Shown: positions 1 to 8,768, counted from the first letter of the stretch. The stretch: DNA of 64,000 nucleotides from Lachnospiraceae bacterium (GCA_910574885.1 CAJTDD010000019.1:1-64000), one strand, 5' to 3'. Numbers and translations: made by a program. The notes: generated from the letters alone by a model not told the origin.

Positions 1-30
1 ATATTCCATCCATTGCAATAATTCTTCCAT
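1..30 (-). CDS. N-terminal start of a gene running off the left edge (partial)
   Basis: The minus strand has an ATG at 30 that opens MEELLQWMEY and stays open to the window edge. A purine-rich AAGGGGG lies 8 bases upstream and a good promoter sits at 53-81, so a real gene probably starts here. Ten residues are too few to assign a function. Confidence 0.5.
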   Translation of the reverse strand, partial: MEELLQWMEY

Positions 31-52
31 AAACAGTACCCCCTTTTCTTTT

Positions 53-81
53 ATTTTACCAGAAAAAGGGTTTTGTAACAA
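53..81 (-). promoter_or_regulatory. sigma-A type promoter for the left-edge gene
   Basis: On the minus strand TTGTTA (76-81) and TAAAAT (53-58) are separated by exactly 17 bases. The likely transcript start is about 20 bases before the ATG at 30. Confidence 0.55.
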
Positions 82-139
82 TTTGTTTACTCATGCGTTT
101 GTCGTGTACTACAAATCATTCTGTCGCCGTAATGCAGGC

Positions 140-823
140 TCACACTTCAAATACCTGCTGCTGTTTCATCACCCGCATGACCCGTTCCCGGTAGGGTTCC
201 GAAAGGGCGTCGTTCCTCAGCCTGTCACATATCTCATACTGTCCCCAAAAATGCATCGGGAACGCACAACCTGTCCGGGTGTGGCGCATAAAATAATCGA
301 ATCCCCAGGCATACTGTTCCTCCTGCCTCGGGTCTAACGGAAGGAACGCAACGTCAATGGCCTCCCCCTCAATCTTCTCCATCTCATGCAAAAAACGGCA
401 GCGCATCATCTCGTTATACTCCGCACTTTCTTCCTCCCAATGCCACCAGTTCAGGTCGCCTGCATGATAAATAACCTGTTCCCCCACGCGCACCAGAAAT
501 GCAACGCCCTCGTCCGTGGATTTAAGCGTCCGTATCTCCATTCCGTCAAGGGTAATCTCCCGGCACGGCCCTATCAAAGTACATCTGCCCTCCGGAGCAT
601 CCGCCTTGATATCATCCGAGAGAATATAGTGGATATCCGTATAACGGCCCTGCCAATCAAAAATCTGTTTATTAAAATGGTCACTATGGACATGGCTTGC
701 AAATACATAAATCTTCGCCTTTTCCGGCAGTTTGGGCAGCGTTCCCTTATAATAATCAAAAACCAATATCCTGCCTTCAACCTCCGCCATATATCCACTA
801 TGCTCCAGATACGTAATCTTCAT
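140..823 (-). CDS. MBL-fold metallo-hydrolase
   Basis: This 227-residue protein is a metallo-beta-lactamase-fold hydrolase of the compact, UlaG-like kind. The metal motif HVHSDH is at residues 44-49, with further likely ligands at H120 and D123 (YHAGDLNWW) and H191 (FPMHFWG). No signal peptide or membrane segment is visible, so it should be cytoplasmic. It lies 41 bases downstream of the MogA-like gene and has a GGAGGG ribosome site 10 bases before its ATG, so the two are probably co-transcribed. The family covers lactonases, phosphodiesterases and nucleases; the sequence alone does not reveal the substrate, and the MogA neighbour does not by itself imply a molybdenum role. Confidence 0.85.
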   Translation of the reverse strand: MKITYLEHSGYMAEVEGRILVFDYYKGTLPKLPEKAKIYVFASHVHSDHFNKQIFDWQGRYTDIHYILSDDIKADAPEGRCTLIGPCREITLDGMEIRTLKSTDEGVAFLVRVGEQVIYHAGDLNWWHWEEESAEYNEMMRCRFLHEMEKIEGEAIDVAFLPLDPRQEEQYAWGFDYFMRHTRTGCAFPMHFWGQYEICDRLRNDALSEPYRERVMRVMKQQQVFEV

Positions 824-864
824 ACAGCTATTTCCCTCCGCTCAGTTCTTCCCTGCACATTCCC

Positions 865-1338
865 TTAAAACGCCTCGCCCTGAATGACCTCCACGGCGTG
901 AATCAACTCCGGCAGCAGATACTTCAAAGTCTCTCTCACAGCCTGGGCCTTCCCCGGAAGGTTCACGATCAGCACATCCTTTCGGATTCCCGCAACACTC
1001 CGGTTCAGCATGGAACGCTTAGTCATCTTCATCGTATGGGCGCGCATCGCCTCCGGGATTCCCAGAATCGGCTTCTCAATGATATCCATGGTCGCCTCAG
1101 GCGTACAGTCAGAAGGCCCGCATCCTGCGCCTCCAGTCGTCAACACAAGATCCGTCAGGAATGCATCAATCATCCTGGTCATTACCGTTGACAGCACCTC
1201 CCTGTCATTGGGAAGCGCACGCATGAACACGATTTCAAAGCCCGCCTCCTCCATCATCTCCATGATTGCCTCCCCGCTCTCATTCTCCGCATTTCCCTTG
1301 TATACATCCGTACTTGCCGTAATAATTGCAACTCTCAT
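865..1338 (-). CDS. MogA/MoaB-family molybdopterin-binding protein
   Basis: A 157-residue protein of the MoCF-binding family, which adenylylates molybdopterin (MogA) or is a related MoaB-type protein. The family signature TTGGAGCGPSDCTPE is at 67-81 and the second conserved loop, NLPGK, is at 126-130. The length matches single-domain MogA/MoaB proteins and there is no MoeA fusion. The ribosome site GGAGG lies a few bases before the ATG. It heads a probable two-gene operon with the MBL hydrolase, after a leader of about 220 bases starting from the promoter at 1566-1594. No other molybdenum cofactor gene is in the window, so whether it is MogA or MoaB cannot be decided here. Confidence 0.87.
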   Translation of the reverse strand: MRVAIITASTDVYKGNAENESGEAIMEMMEEAGFEIVFMRALPNDREVLSTVMTRMIDAFLTDLVLTTGGAGCGPSDCTPEATMDIIEKPILGIPEAMRAHTMKMTKRSMLNRSVAGIRKDVLIVNLPGKAQAVRETLKYLLPELIHAVEVIQGEAF

Positions 1339-1565
1339 ATCATACCTCCGCTTATTTCCCGGAAACTCTCGTACTTTCCAAAATCTCCTTTTTCTTCACA
1401 TCCATACATCTTGCCCGGCCGAATCTGTCTTCACAGTAGCCCCTCTCAGTCCCTATCCGGAAAAGATGCAAAGCAAAGCACACGTGCAAGCGCCGAAAGA
1501 GCTGTCAAAACAAACCATTTCATGACAGCCCTGCGGCTTTGCACGATACAAATGCCAGTAAAACA
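1339..1565 (-). promoter_or_regulatory. long leader with nested inverted repeats before the MogA-like gene
   Basis: Between the promoter and the MogA-like start there is no convincing gene. On the minus strand GCTGTCA pairs with TGACAGC around a 15-base loop (about 1501-1529), and an outer pair GCAAAGC / GCTTTGC (about 1469-1543) encloses it, with further G-rich stretches downstream. Tiny reading frames exist, such as 1446-1523, but lack good ribosome sites. The shape suggests a structured 5' leader, possibly a cis-acting RNA; I do not recognise it as a known riboswitch class. Confidence 0.4.
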
Positions 1566-1594
1566 ATCATAGCAAATTATCCCAGACGTGTAAA
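1566..1594 (-). promoter_or_regulatory. sigma-A type promoter downstream of spoIVA
   Basis: On the minus strand TTTACA (1589-1594) and TATGAT (1566-1571) are spaced by 17 bases, just past the spoIVA stop at 1603. It would give the MogA-like gene and the MBL gene transcription independent of sporulation. Confidence 0.6.
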
Positions 1595-1602
1595 GCATTT
1601 TA

Positions 1603-3075
1603 CTAGATAATGATACAGACCAGCCCTCCGTTGCTGTCGTTCACAATCTTCTGCATGGTATCCTGAAGCTTCTCCTGACTCTCATCATTAATCATCGCCA
1701 TCTTGTTCTGCATCCCGTCCATCACCAGCTCCTCGATGGATTTCCCGAAGATATTCGTACCCCAGATTCCTTCCTCGCTCTCCTTCGCATCCTTGATATA
1801 ACGGATTAAATCCTGCGCCTGCTGTTCGCTTCCCACAATGGGCGCGATCTCCGTCTCAATATTTGCGCGGATAAGATGAATGGAAGGAGCCTCCGAATGA
1901 ATCTTGACCCCATATTTACTGCCTTGCTTGATGATGGTAGGTTCCTCCAAGGTAATCTCCTCTTTCTGGGGACTGACCACGCCGTACCCCCGCATCCGTA
2001 CCGAAGCAAATGCATCCCGCACCCCTTCATACTCTTTTTTCAGCTCTGACAAGTTCTTCATCGCCGCCACAAGCTCATACTGCCCCGCAATATGTGTTCC
2101 GGTCAGCTCGCTCAACATCTCATAGTAGAACTTTTCCGCCACCTGTATGCGCACCTTCACGCACCCAGTATCCATCTCGATATGGTCTACCTTCATTTCC
2201 TCAATATACATGCACTCCGGCATCTCAATGCCTGCCACGGCGTCCCGTATTTCCCCGAAACGGTTCAGGATATCCTTGATATGTACTAATAATTCCTGTT
2301 TGATTTTGTGTTCCCTTGGCAGCATTTCCACCCATTTCGGGATAAAGAACTGCACCTCGGAAACCGGAAATTCATATAATACTGCTTCCATGATTCTTGT
2401 GATATCCTCCTCTTTCAACTGCTCACAGTTGACCGGAATCGCGCTTACGCCATACTGCTGTTCACATTCCTGGGCCGCCTGTTTTGCCTCATCGCTGAAA
2501 GGCTTTTTAGAATTCACCAGCACCACAAAGGGCTTTCCGATGCTTTGAAGCTCCCGGATGGTCTTCTCCGTCCCCTCCCGGTAATTCTCCTGAGGGATAT
2601 CCGTGATGCTGCCGTCTGTCGTGACTACGATGCCGATGGTGGAATGGTCGTGGATGACTTTTCTGGTTCCGATTGCCGCCGCCTTGGTAAATGGAATCTC
2701 ATGGTCAAACCAAGGTGTTTTCACCTGCCGTTCCTCCCCGCCCTCCACATGGCCGGAAGCTCCCTCCACCATGTAGCCGACGCAGTCGATAAGCCTTACC
2801 CGTACTTTTACATCCTCCGATACCTTGATTTCTGCCGCTTCTTTCGGGACGAATTTGGGTTCTGTGGTCATAATCGTACGCCCTGACGCAGATTGTGGAA
2901 GCTCATCTTTTGTTCTTTCCCTTCCGTGTTCGTCTTCCATATGCGGCAGGACCAACACGTCCATGAACCGCTTGATAAATGTAGATTTTCCCGTCCTCAC
3001 CGGGCCTACGACTCCAATGTAGATTTCTCCGTTTGTCCTGGCTTGTATATCCTTGTATAAATGATATTGCTCCAT
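1603..3075 (-). CDS. spoIVA: stage IV sporulation protein A
   Basis: SpoIVA is the ATPase that polymerises on the forespore surface to form the basement layer of the spore coat. The 490-residue product starts MEQYHLYKDI and has the family's P-loop GPVRTGKS at residues 24-31, then the long coat-assembly region, and ends in the short hydrophobic tail GGLVCIII used for membrane anchoring. The open frame reaches further up to 3195, but the ATG at 3075 has AAGGGG 8 bases upstream and gives the family's usual N-terminus and length (about 492). Upstream on the minus strand, CATATATT resembles a sigma-E -10 element, fitting mother-cell expression, but I could not fix a matching -35. Confidence 0.97.
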   Translation of the reverse strand: MEQYHLYKDIQARTNGEIYIGVVGPVRTGKSTFIKRFMDVLVLPHMEDEHGRERTKDELPQSASGRTIMTTEPKFVPKEAAEIKVSEDVKVRVRLIDCVGYMVEGASGHVEGGEERQVKTPWFDHEIPFTKAAAIGTRKVIHDHSTIGIVVTTDGSITDIPQENYREGTEKTIRELQSIGKPFVVLVNSKKPFSDEAKQAAQECEQQYGVSAIPVNCEQLKEEDITRIMEAVLYEFPVSEVQFFIPKWVEMLPREHKIKQELLVHIKDILNRFGEIRDAVAGIEMPECMYIEEMKVDHIEMDTGCVKVRIQVAEKFYYEMLSELTGTHIAGQYELVAAMKNLSELKKEYEGVRDAFASVRMRGYGVVSPQKEEITLEEPTIIKQGSKYGVKIHSEAPSIHLIRANIETEIAPIVGSEQQAQDLIRYIKDAKESEEGIWGTNIFGKSIEELVMDGMQNKMAMINDESQEKLQDTMQKIVNDSNGGLVCIII

Positions 3076-3150
3076 GCTCCTTGCCCCTTCCGTTCGTGCT
3101 GTTAGAATATATGCAGGCTTATTTCTATAAATTCCTGCATTTGAAAACAT

Positions 3151-3179
3151 TTGATTCCTTCTATAAAATTTGTTAAAAT
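3151..3179 (+). promoter_or_regulatory. candidate sigma-A promoter for aroD
   Basis: TTGATT (3151-3156) and TAAAAT (3174-3179) are 17 bases apart in the spacer between the divergent spoIVA and aroD genes. Confidence 0.5.
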
Positions 3180-3255
3180 ATATTTCGGAAATCATCCATA
3201 CAGCATGTCCTGCGGACGGATGTACTTCAACTAGGACAGAGATGGAGAACGAATT

Positions 3256-4017
3256 ATGAATACTATAAAAATAAGGAAGTTGAAACTGGGGACAGGCGTG
3301 CCGGCAATCTGTATCCCGAATATTGGAAAAACCCGGGAAGAGCTCCTTTCCAAAACCATTCTATATAAAAAAATGCATATGGATCTGATGGAATGGCGCT
3401 CAGACTGGTTTGAAGAGATCGACGATATCGAAAAAGTAAAAGAAACGCTGGCAGATATTCGGGCTGCGCTTGGCGAAACCCCTCTTTTGTTTACCTTCCG
3501 CACCAAAAAAGAAGGGGGCGTCCGTGAGATGGATACCCAAGCCTACATTTCCCTGAATAAGGCAGTGGCAGCCACCGGTAATGCCGACCTCATCGACGTG
3601 GAGATTTTCACCGGAGATGGGATTGTGACCGACCTGATTTCTTTTATTCATAAAAATAATGCAAAGGTTGTTGCCTCCAACCATGATTTTGACAAGACGC
3701 CTTCCAAATCTGACATTGTTTACCGTCTGCGTAAGATGCAGGATATGGGAGCGGATATCCCCAAAATAGCCGTTATGCCCCGGACAAAAAAAGATGTCCT
3801 CACCCTCCTTGCCGCTACGGAAGAGATGGCGTCTGAATATGCAGACCGCCCAATCATCACAATCTCTATGTCTGGTCTTGGAAGCATCAGCCGCATTGCA
3901 GGTGAAGTTTTTGGTTCCTGCCTGACCTTTGGCTCAGGAGAAAAAGCATCTGCCCCCGGGCAGATTGACGCCGGAAAATTAAACAGCGTCCTCCAAACGA
4001 TTCACCAGATATTCTAG
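3256..4017 (+). CDS. aroD: type I 3-dehydroquinate dehydratase
   Basis: This enzyme dehydrates 3-dehydroquinate to 3-dehydroshikimate in the shikimate pathway through a Schiff-base lysine. The 253-residue sequence has the substrate-binding E/R pair in MEWRSDWF (45-52), the general base H143 in ASNHDF and the Schiff-base K170 in KIAVMP, at the same positions as in the characterised enterobacterial enzymes. GGAG lies 8 bases before the ATG. No other shikimate genes are adjacent; the next gene is a LysR-type regulator in the same direction. A catabolic (quinate/shikimate) rather than biosynthetic role is therefore possible but not shown. Confidence 0.96.
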   Translation: MNTIKIRKLKLGTGVPAICIPNIGKTREELLSKTILYKKMHMDLMEWRSDWFEEIDDIEKVKETLADIRAALGETPLLFTFRTKKEGGVREMDTQAYISLNKAVAATGNADLIDVEIFTGDGIVTDLISFIHKNNAKVVASNHDFDKTPSKSDIVYRLRKMQDMGADIPKIAVMPRTKKDVLTLLAATEEMASEYADRPIITISMSGLGSISRIAGEVFGSCLTFGSGEKASAPGQIDAGKLNSVLQTIHQIF

Positions 4018-4066
4018 ACAATAAAGCTTAATTACGAATAATAAAGAAAACCGTAGATTTTCTTTT

Positions 4067-4095
4067 TTGTTCATGATAAAATATTATTATTATAC
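4067..4095 (+). promoter_or_regulatory. candidate promoter for the LysR gene
   Basis: TTGTTC (4067-4072) and TTATAC (4090-4095) are spaced by 17 bases in a very AT-rich stretch. Only part of each element matches consensus, so this is tentative. Confidence 0.35.
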
Positions 4096-4135
4096 AACTG
4101 AATATGGTGAAACGAATGAAGAAAGGAGAACTCCT

Positions 4136-5026
4136 ATGAATCTTTATCATCTCAGGTACTTTGTGACACTGGCTCATTTAGAACATTATACGAAAGCCGC
4201 TGAGATCCTGGCTATTACACAACCAAGCCTAAGCCATGCAATCTCCTCTCTTGAGAAAGCACTGGGAGTAAAATTATTTGAAAAAGACGGCCGCAATGTA
4301 GTTTTGACCAAATGCGGCCAGGCATTTTTGACTGATGTGGAGCAGTCTCTTGAGATGCTGGATTCCAGCGTCAACAGACTCCAGATGACAGGACTTGGCG
4401 AAGGCCGCGTCGATATCGGCATGCTTCGCACACTAAGCTCCACCGTCCCCAAATTTGTGAAAGATTTCCTGGATTCAAAACCAAATAAGAATATTCATTT
4501 TTACTTTCACACTTCCACCGACCTGACACAACACATTATCCGAGGTCTGAAAGAGCGTCGGTATGATATTGCCTTCTGCTGCAAGGTGGAGAATGAACCC
4601 TTGATTGAATTCATTCCCATCTTCTGCCAGGAATTGGTGCTCATCGTTCCAAAGGGACATCCCCTGGAGGAACGAGATTCTATTGATCTCAGGGATACTC
4701 TTGCCTATCCTCAGATTACATTTTCAAAGCAAAGCGGGCTAAAGCCCGTCATCGACAAGCTGTTTGAAAAATGCGGCGGCCGCCCCCAGAGTGACTTCGC
4801 ACTGGAAGAAGACCAGGCAGTCGCCGGTCTTGTGAGCGCAGGCTTCGGCATCGCTGTCGTCCCACGAATGTCCGTCCTGGATTACATGCCTGTCAAGATT
4901 ATAGAAATTGTCAAGCCAACCTGGGAACGGATCTTCTATATGGCAACCATGAAAAATGTATATCAGGCGCCGGTGATCCAACATTTTAAAAAATTCGTGT
5001 CAGACCATACGGACTTGCAGTTGTAA
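4136..5026 (+). CDS. LysR-family transcriptional regulator
   Basis: A 296-residue LysR-type regulator: an N-terminal winged helix-turn-helix (about residues 1-60, with LEHYTKAAEILAITQPSLSH) followed by a periplasmic-binding-like effector domain from about residue 90. The frame is open from 4067, but the ATG at 4136 follows GAAAGGAG at about 8 bases and gives the standard start MNLYHLRYFV. It sits 118 bases after aroD in the same orientation and may control aroD or itself. The effector cannot be read from the sequence. Confidence 0.93.
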   Translation: MNLYHLRYFVTLAHLEHYTKAAEILAITQPSLSHAISSLEKALGVKLFEKDGRNVVLTKCGQAFLTDVEQSLEMLDSSVNRLQMTGLGEGRVDIGMLRTLSSTVPKFVKDFLDSKPNKNIHFYFHTSTDLTQHIIRGLKERRYDIAFCCKVENEPLIEFIPIFCQELVLIVPKGHPLEERDSIDLRDTLAYPQITFSKQSGLKPVIDKLFEKCGGRPQSDFALEEDQAVAGLVSAGFGIAVVPRMSVLDYMPVKIIEIVKPTWERIFYMATMKNVYQAPVIQHFKKFVSDHTDLQL

Positions 5027-5040
5027 CCCTTCCGCGCAAT

Positions 5041-5072
5041 CCCACGGGACAGCTTACATCCTGTCTCGTGGG
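5041..5072. terminator. hairpin between convergent genes
   Basis: CCCACGGGACAG and CTGTCTCGTGGG pair over 12 positions (one G-T pair) around an 8-base loop. It lies between the LysR stop and the stop of the convergent YolD gene. There is no clear T-run, so it may stop transcripts weakly from either side. Confidence 0.5.
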
Positions 5073-5116
5073 TGTCGGACGCTTCCTCTTCCACAAAATG
5101 ATATCGTAGGGAGCAA

Positions 5117-5524
5117 TTATCCTTTAATCTCAATAATCTCATCTATCAAAATCTTTGTTCCGTCTTCCAGACACAGCGTCCGTCCATACTCATCCACCTT
5201 CTTCACATATCCTGTCACCGTCACATAAGCTCCGCCTTCTTTCTGGATATCCGGCACAAAATAAGTGACTGAAACTTTCGGTTTTATCCCCATCCTTTCC
5301 TTTATCTCCTGAAGTTTTCCATTGATCACCTCTTTGCAGTATTCGTCCAGTTCCATCCTCTTATCCGTCAGCCTTGCCGCCTCTTTTACAGCCTCATGGT
5401 GTCCGGTAAGGGCGGCGAAGGGCGCAAACTGCGCAGCCCTGTCCTCTACCGGCATATGTGCATGTGTATTAGATACATGGCGCGGAAGGTGAATGATATC
5501 CTGATACTTATTCCATTCTCTCAT
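5117..5524 (-). CDS. YolD-like protein
   Basis: A 135-residue YolD-family protein. The N-terminal part carries the family pattern of an RAAQFAPFAAL-type segment (about residues 29-39), followed by a charged helical middle and a C-terminal beta-rich part ending in DEIIEIKG. YolD-like proteins are small and often paired with UmuC-like polymerases in Firmicutes (for example next to YqjW in Bacillus). Here its start overlaps the polymerase stop by four bases, a typical translationally coupled pair. Its own activity is unknown; an accessory role in the polymerase's work is inferred from the pairing. Confidence 0.9.
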   Translation of the reverse strand: MREWNKYQDIIHLPRHVSNTHAHMPVEDRAAQFAPFAALTGHHEAVKEAARLTDKRMELDEYCKEVINGKLQEIKERMGIKPKVSVTYFVPDIQKEGGAYVTVTGYVKKVDEYGRTLCLEDGTKILIDEIIEIKG

Positions 5525-7056
5525 GCCCGATGTCCTCCAATCTGCTGATTTCGGTCTATTGCCGTTGCCCCCTCCATCAGGTTGATTCCCTTGAGGATCG
5601 CATTCTTTCCATACTTTTTCTTAATATCCAACACCGCCTGCGAAAGGCTCCTCTCCCGCCTAAGTTCTGCCTCTTCTGCCTCCTGTTCTTCTTTAAGGGC
5701 TGCGTAATCCGTGAACAGGTCAAGCTGTTCATACACAGGCCTGTTCTTCACCGTACACTCATCGACCACATGATTGGCGCTTATGGCAATCCTCCGTACA
5801 AGATAATCCTTCCGCACATTCTCATCGTATAATGCAAGAGCCCCTTCTGCAATAAGCCTGGCAGAAGACGTCTGCCTCTTTAGATTCACTGTCCCGTGGG
5901 CATGTTTGGGAACACTGCGCCCGTAACGGTCAGTCTTAATCTCTCCCTTGCAGGACTCCCTATTTCCAGGATCTGACAGGCTCTCCCTGTCATAACCTAC
6001 CGTCAGAATGATCTGATCCGTCGCCAGATGCTTATCCACCAGATCAAGCGCAAGAGATTCCGCCATCTCCCGTACAACCAGCCGTGCCTTCTCTACTGTA
6101 TAGGGGCAATGCAGCACTTGTCCTGAACCAATACTGCTGGCGCTGGGCTTATAGGCCTTGATATCTGCCATGGTACACGGCTCCCACCCCCAGGCATGGT
6201 CGATTAGAAGCTCTGCATTGACTCCAAATAACTTGTAAAGCAAGTCTTCGTTATGATATTCCCCAGGTTTCCCGATGGAGCATCTTGCCACATCCCCCAT
6301 CGTGTACATTCCATACTCCCTTAGCTTCTTTGCATATCCTGGACCCACACGCCAAAAATCTGTAATGGGCTGATGCGCCCACAAAATCCGCCGGTAACTC
6401 TTCTCCGTCAGGTTCGCAATACGCACCCCGTTCTTATCCGGCGGGATGTGCTTCGCCACAATGTCCATGGCAACCTTGCACAGATATAGGTTGGAGCCAA
6501 TCCCCGCCGTTGCCGTGATCCCTGTGGTGGAATGAATATCCCGGATGATCTTCCCAGCCAGTTCCCGCGCCGTCATCTGATACGTATTCAGATAATGGGT
6601 AACATCCATCATAATCTCGTCAATTGAATATACATGGCAGTCCTCCGGCGCAACATATTTCAGGTAAATCTCATAAATCCTGGTACTGTAATCAATATAG
6701 TGTGCCATCCTTGGCGGCGCAACGATATAGTCAAGAGCCTTCTCAGGTGAAGCTTTTAGCTCAGTATCATCATAAGAAACGCCTTGAAACTGCCTGCCCG
6801 GCGCCATACTCTGCCTTCTTGCGTTGACCTCTCTCACCCGCTGCACCACCTCGAACAGCCTTGCCCTTCCCGCAATTCCATAAGCTTTCAGGGACGGCGA
6901 TACCGCCAGGCAGATTGTCTTCTCCGTACGGGTTAAATCAGCGACCACCAGATTCGTAGTCATGGGATCTAAGCTCCTCTCCACACACTCTACCGAAGCA
7001 TAGAAGGACTTTAGATCGATTGCAATATAAGTATGGTCATTCTCTGACACATCCAT
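5521..7056 (-). CDS. Y-family DNA polymerase (UmuC/YqjW-like)
   Basis: An error-prone translesion polymerase of about 511 residues. Numbered from the ATG at 7056, the catalytic acidic residues are D14 in IAIDLKSFYASVE and D146-E147 in YSIDEIMMD; the thumb, helix-hairpin-helix and little-finger regions follow. The frame is open to a TTG at 7068 without a ribosome site. GAGGTGAT sits just before the ATG at 7056 and also 8 bases before a GTG at 7050, so either could be the true start. It shares a promoter with two LexA-like boxes and overlaps the YolD gene, so both are probably induced by DNA damage. Confidence 0.95.
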   Translation of the reverse strand: MDVSENDHTYIAIDLKSFYASVECVERSLDPMTTNLVVADLTRTEKTICLAVSPSLKAYGIAGRARLFEVVQRVREVNARRQSMAPGRQFQGVSYDDTELKASPEKALDYIVAPPRMAHYIDYSTRIYEIYLKYVAPEDCHVYSIDEIMMDVTHYLNTYQMTARELAGKIIRDIHSTTGITATAGIGSNLYLCKVAMDIVAKHIPPDKNGVRIANLTEKSYRRILWAHQPITDFWRVGPGYAKKLREYGMYTMGDVARCSIGKPGEYHNEDLLYKLFGVNAELLIDHAWGWEPCTMADIKAYKPSASSIGSGQVLHCPYTVEKARLVVREMAESLALDLVDKHLATDQIILTVGYDRESLSDPGNRESCKGEIKTDRYGRSVPKHAHGTVNLKRQTSSARLIAEGALALYDENVRKDYLVRRIAISANHVVDECTVKNRPVYEQLDLFTDYAALKEEQEAEEAELRRERSLSQAVLDIKKKYGKNAILKGINLMEGATAIDRNQQIGGHRA

Positions 7057-7073
7057 CACCTCACACAAAAAAC

Positions 7074-7121
7074 AAACATAGATTCTGGTCTTATTATATC
7101 AGAACCTATGTTTGTTTTCAA
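7074..7121 (-). promoter_or_regulatory. sigma-A promoter with two LexA-like operators
   Basis: On the minus strand TTGAAA (7116-7121) and TATAAT (7093-7098) are 17 bases apart. One box, GAACCTATGTTT at 7102-7113 (plus-strand reading), fills the spacer and fits the Firmicutes LexA pattern GAAC-N4-GTTC/T. A second box, AAACATAGATTC at 7074-7085, lies inverted just downstream of the -10. Two sites straddling the -10 would block polymerase access until LexA is cleaved. Confidence 0.75.
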
Positions 7122-7172
7122 CTGTAAAAAAACACCTGTTCGCGGCATTTGCAATAACTGCTTCTTCTTTTA

Positions 7173-8750
7173 TTACATCAACGGCGCCGCAACCTTCGCA
7201 AGCCGCCCCGTAAGCTTCACAGTCCACTTCTCCTTACGCACCATATCCGGCGTGACCCTCCTGCATTTTCCAAGGGTATCCTGATAATCTGCTTCAATCT
7301 CTTCAATACAGTCTACCCCATAAAGGTAAGTCGCACACTCGAAATGATGGTACAGGCTCCGGTAATCCAGATTAATCGTCCCAACTACCGCCTCCCTTGA
7401 ATCGCTGACGAACACCTTCGCATGGACGAACCCCGGCGTGTACTCATAGATCTTTACCCCCGACTCAATCAGCGAAGCATAATGGGTCTTCGCCAATGCA
7501 TAAGGCACCGCCTTATCCGGAATCCCCGGCAGCATCAGCTTCACATCCACGCCCCTCTCGGCGGCGAATTTCAGCGCGGTCTCCATCTCCCCGTCCAAAA
7601 TCAGGTACGGCGACATAATATGTACATATTCCAGAGAACGGTTCAGGATATCCATATACACCCGCTCTCCCAGCTTGTCCTCGTCAAGGGGACAGTCGCC
7701 GTAAGGAATCACATACCCCTTCGCCGTCTCCACAGGCAATGCCGGAAACGACAGGAAATGCTCATACTCTTCCTTCTCTTCCAGAATCCCCCACATCTGC
7801 AGGAACATCACCGTGAAGCTCTTGACCGCTTCCCCTTTCAGCATAACGGCAGTATCCTTCCAATGGCCGAACTTCACCCGCTCGTTAATATACTCATCCG
7901 CAAGGTTCACCCCTCCGTTAAAAGCCGTATGCCCGTCAATGACCAGGATCTTCCTGTGGTCGCGGTAATTATAATGGGTGGAGACGAAAGGCGTCACAGG
8001 CGCGAAAGTCTTACACTTGATCCCAAGCGAACGCAGGCGTTTCGGGTAGTCCCGGGGCAGCAGCGCAAACTCACAGGAACCGTCGTACATCACACGCACA
8101 TCCACGCCTTCCGAAGCCTTTCTGGCAAGGATTTCAAGAATCCTGCCCCACATCAGCCCCTCATCCACAATAAAATACTCCATAAAGATAAAATGTTTCG
8201 CCGCCTCAAGCTGCCGAAGCATTTCCTCAAACTTTTTCTCCCCAAGAGAGAAATAGGTAACGGCAGTATGCCCATATACCGGATGGCATCCGCTGCGCTG
8301 TATATAACGCGCCAGCAACGCAACGCCCGGATTCTCCTCTTTCAGGCGCCCCATCACGATCTCAGACTGCGGCACGCTCTCCTTCGTACCCGCAATAATC
8401 TGGTTCATGCGTACTTTCAAAGCACGATGCCCGATATCACTCTGGGTATACGCAAATAAAAGCACCCCGAATACCGGCACAAGCATAATGGCAATCAGCC
8501 ACGTAATCTTCGCTGTCGGATTGATTCTGCTGTTCAGCAGATAAATGACCATCACTACGGTAAACAAGGCCGTACCACCTAAAATATGGGGCAAAAATTC
8601 CTCAAACCACTGGAAAATACTGAACAACATCAAAAACTGGACTACCAGCAGAATCAGCATAAGCCCGAACCGGCTGAACACCGCATGGATAATCCCCTTC
8701 TGTCCTTTTTTCAAGAGGTTAAGCCGCTTACTCTTATAATCTGTCTGCAT
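7173..8750 (-). CDS. cls: cardiolipin synthase (PLD family)
   Basis: A 525-residue phospholipase D-type cardiolipin synthase, joining two phosphatidylglycerol molecules at the inner membrane. Three hydrophobic segments at about 28-45, 57-72 and 83-101 form the N-terminal anchor. Two HKD motifs follow, HRKILVID at 265-272 and HAKVFVSD at 443-450. This is the usual length for bacterial Cls with an N-terminal membrane region. It lies 18 bases after the metallophosphoesterase gene and is the last gene of a three-gene run that starts with the ParB-like/BMP protein. Confidence 0.95.
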   Translation of the reverse strand: MQTDYKSKRLNLLKKGQKGIIHAVFSRFGLMLILLVVQFLMLFSIFQWFEEFLPHILGGTALFTVVMVIYLLNSRINPTAKITWLIAIMLVPVFGVLLFAYTQSDIGHRALKVRMNQIIAGTKESVPQSEIVMGRLKEENPGVALLARYIQRSGCHPVYGHTAVTYFSLGEKKFEEMLRQLEAAKHFIFMEYFIVDEGLMWGRILEILARKASEGVDVRVMYDGSCEFALLPRDYPKRLRSLGIKCKTFAPVTPFVSTHYNYRDHRKILVIDGHTAFNGGVNLADEYINERVKFGHWKDTAVMLKGEAVKSFTVMFLQMWGILEEKEEYEHFLSFPALPVETAKGYVIPYGDCPLDEDKLGERVYMDILNRSLEYVHIMSPYLILDGEMETALKFAAERGVDVKLMLPGIPDKAVPYALAKTHYASLIESGVKIYEYTPGFVHAKVFVSDSREAVVGTINLDYRSLYHHFECATYLYGVDCIEEIEADYQDTLGKCRRVTPDMVRKEKWTVKLTGRLAKVAAPLM

Positions 8751-8768
8751 TTCTCACTTACCCTTTCG

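Noticed and set aside
1446-1523. 25-residue hydrophobic peptide frame in the MogA-like leader (minus strand)
   Set aside because: No proper ribosome site; it overlaps the inverted repeats, so it is more likely chance than a leader peptide.
7422-8459. Plus-strand open frame of 345 codons
   Set aside because: It lies antisense to the complete cardiolipin synthase gene with both HKD motifs, and its translation has no recognisable domain; it is a shadow frame.
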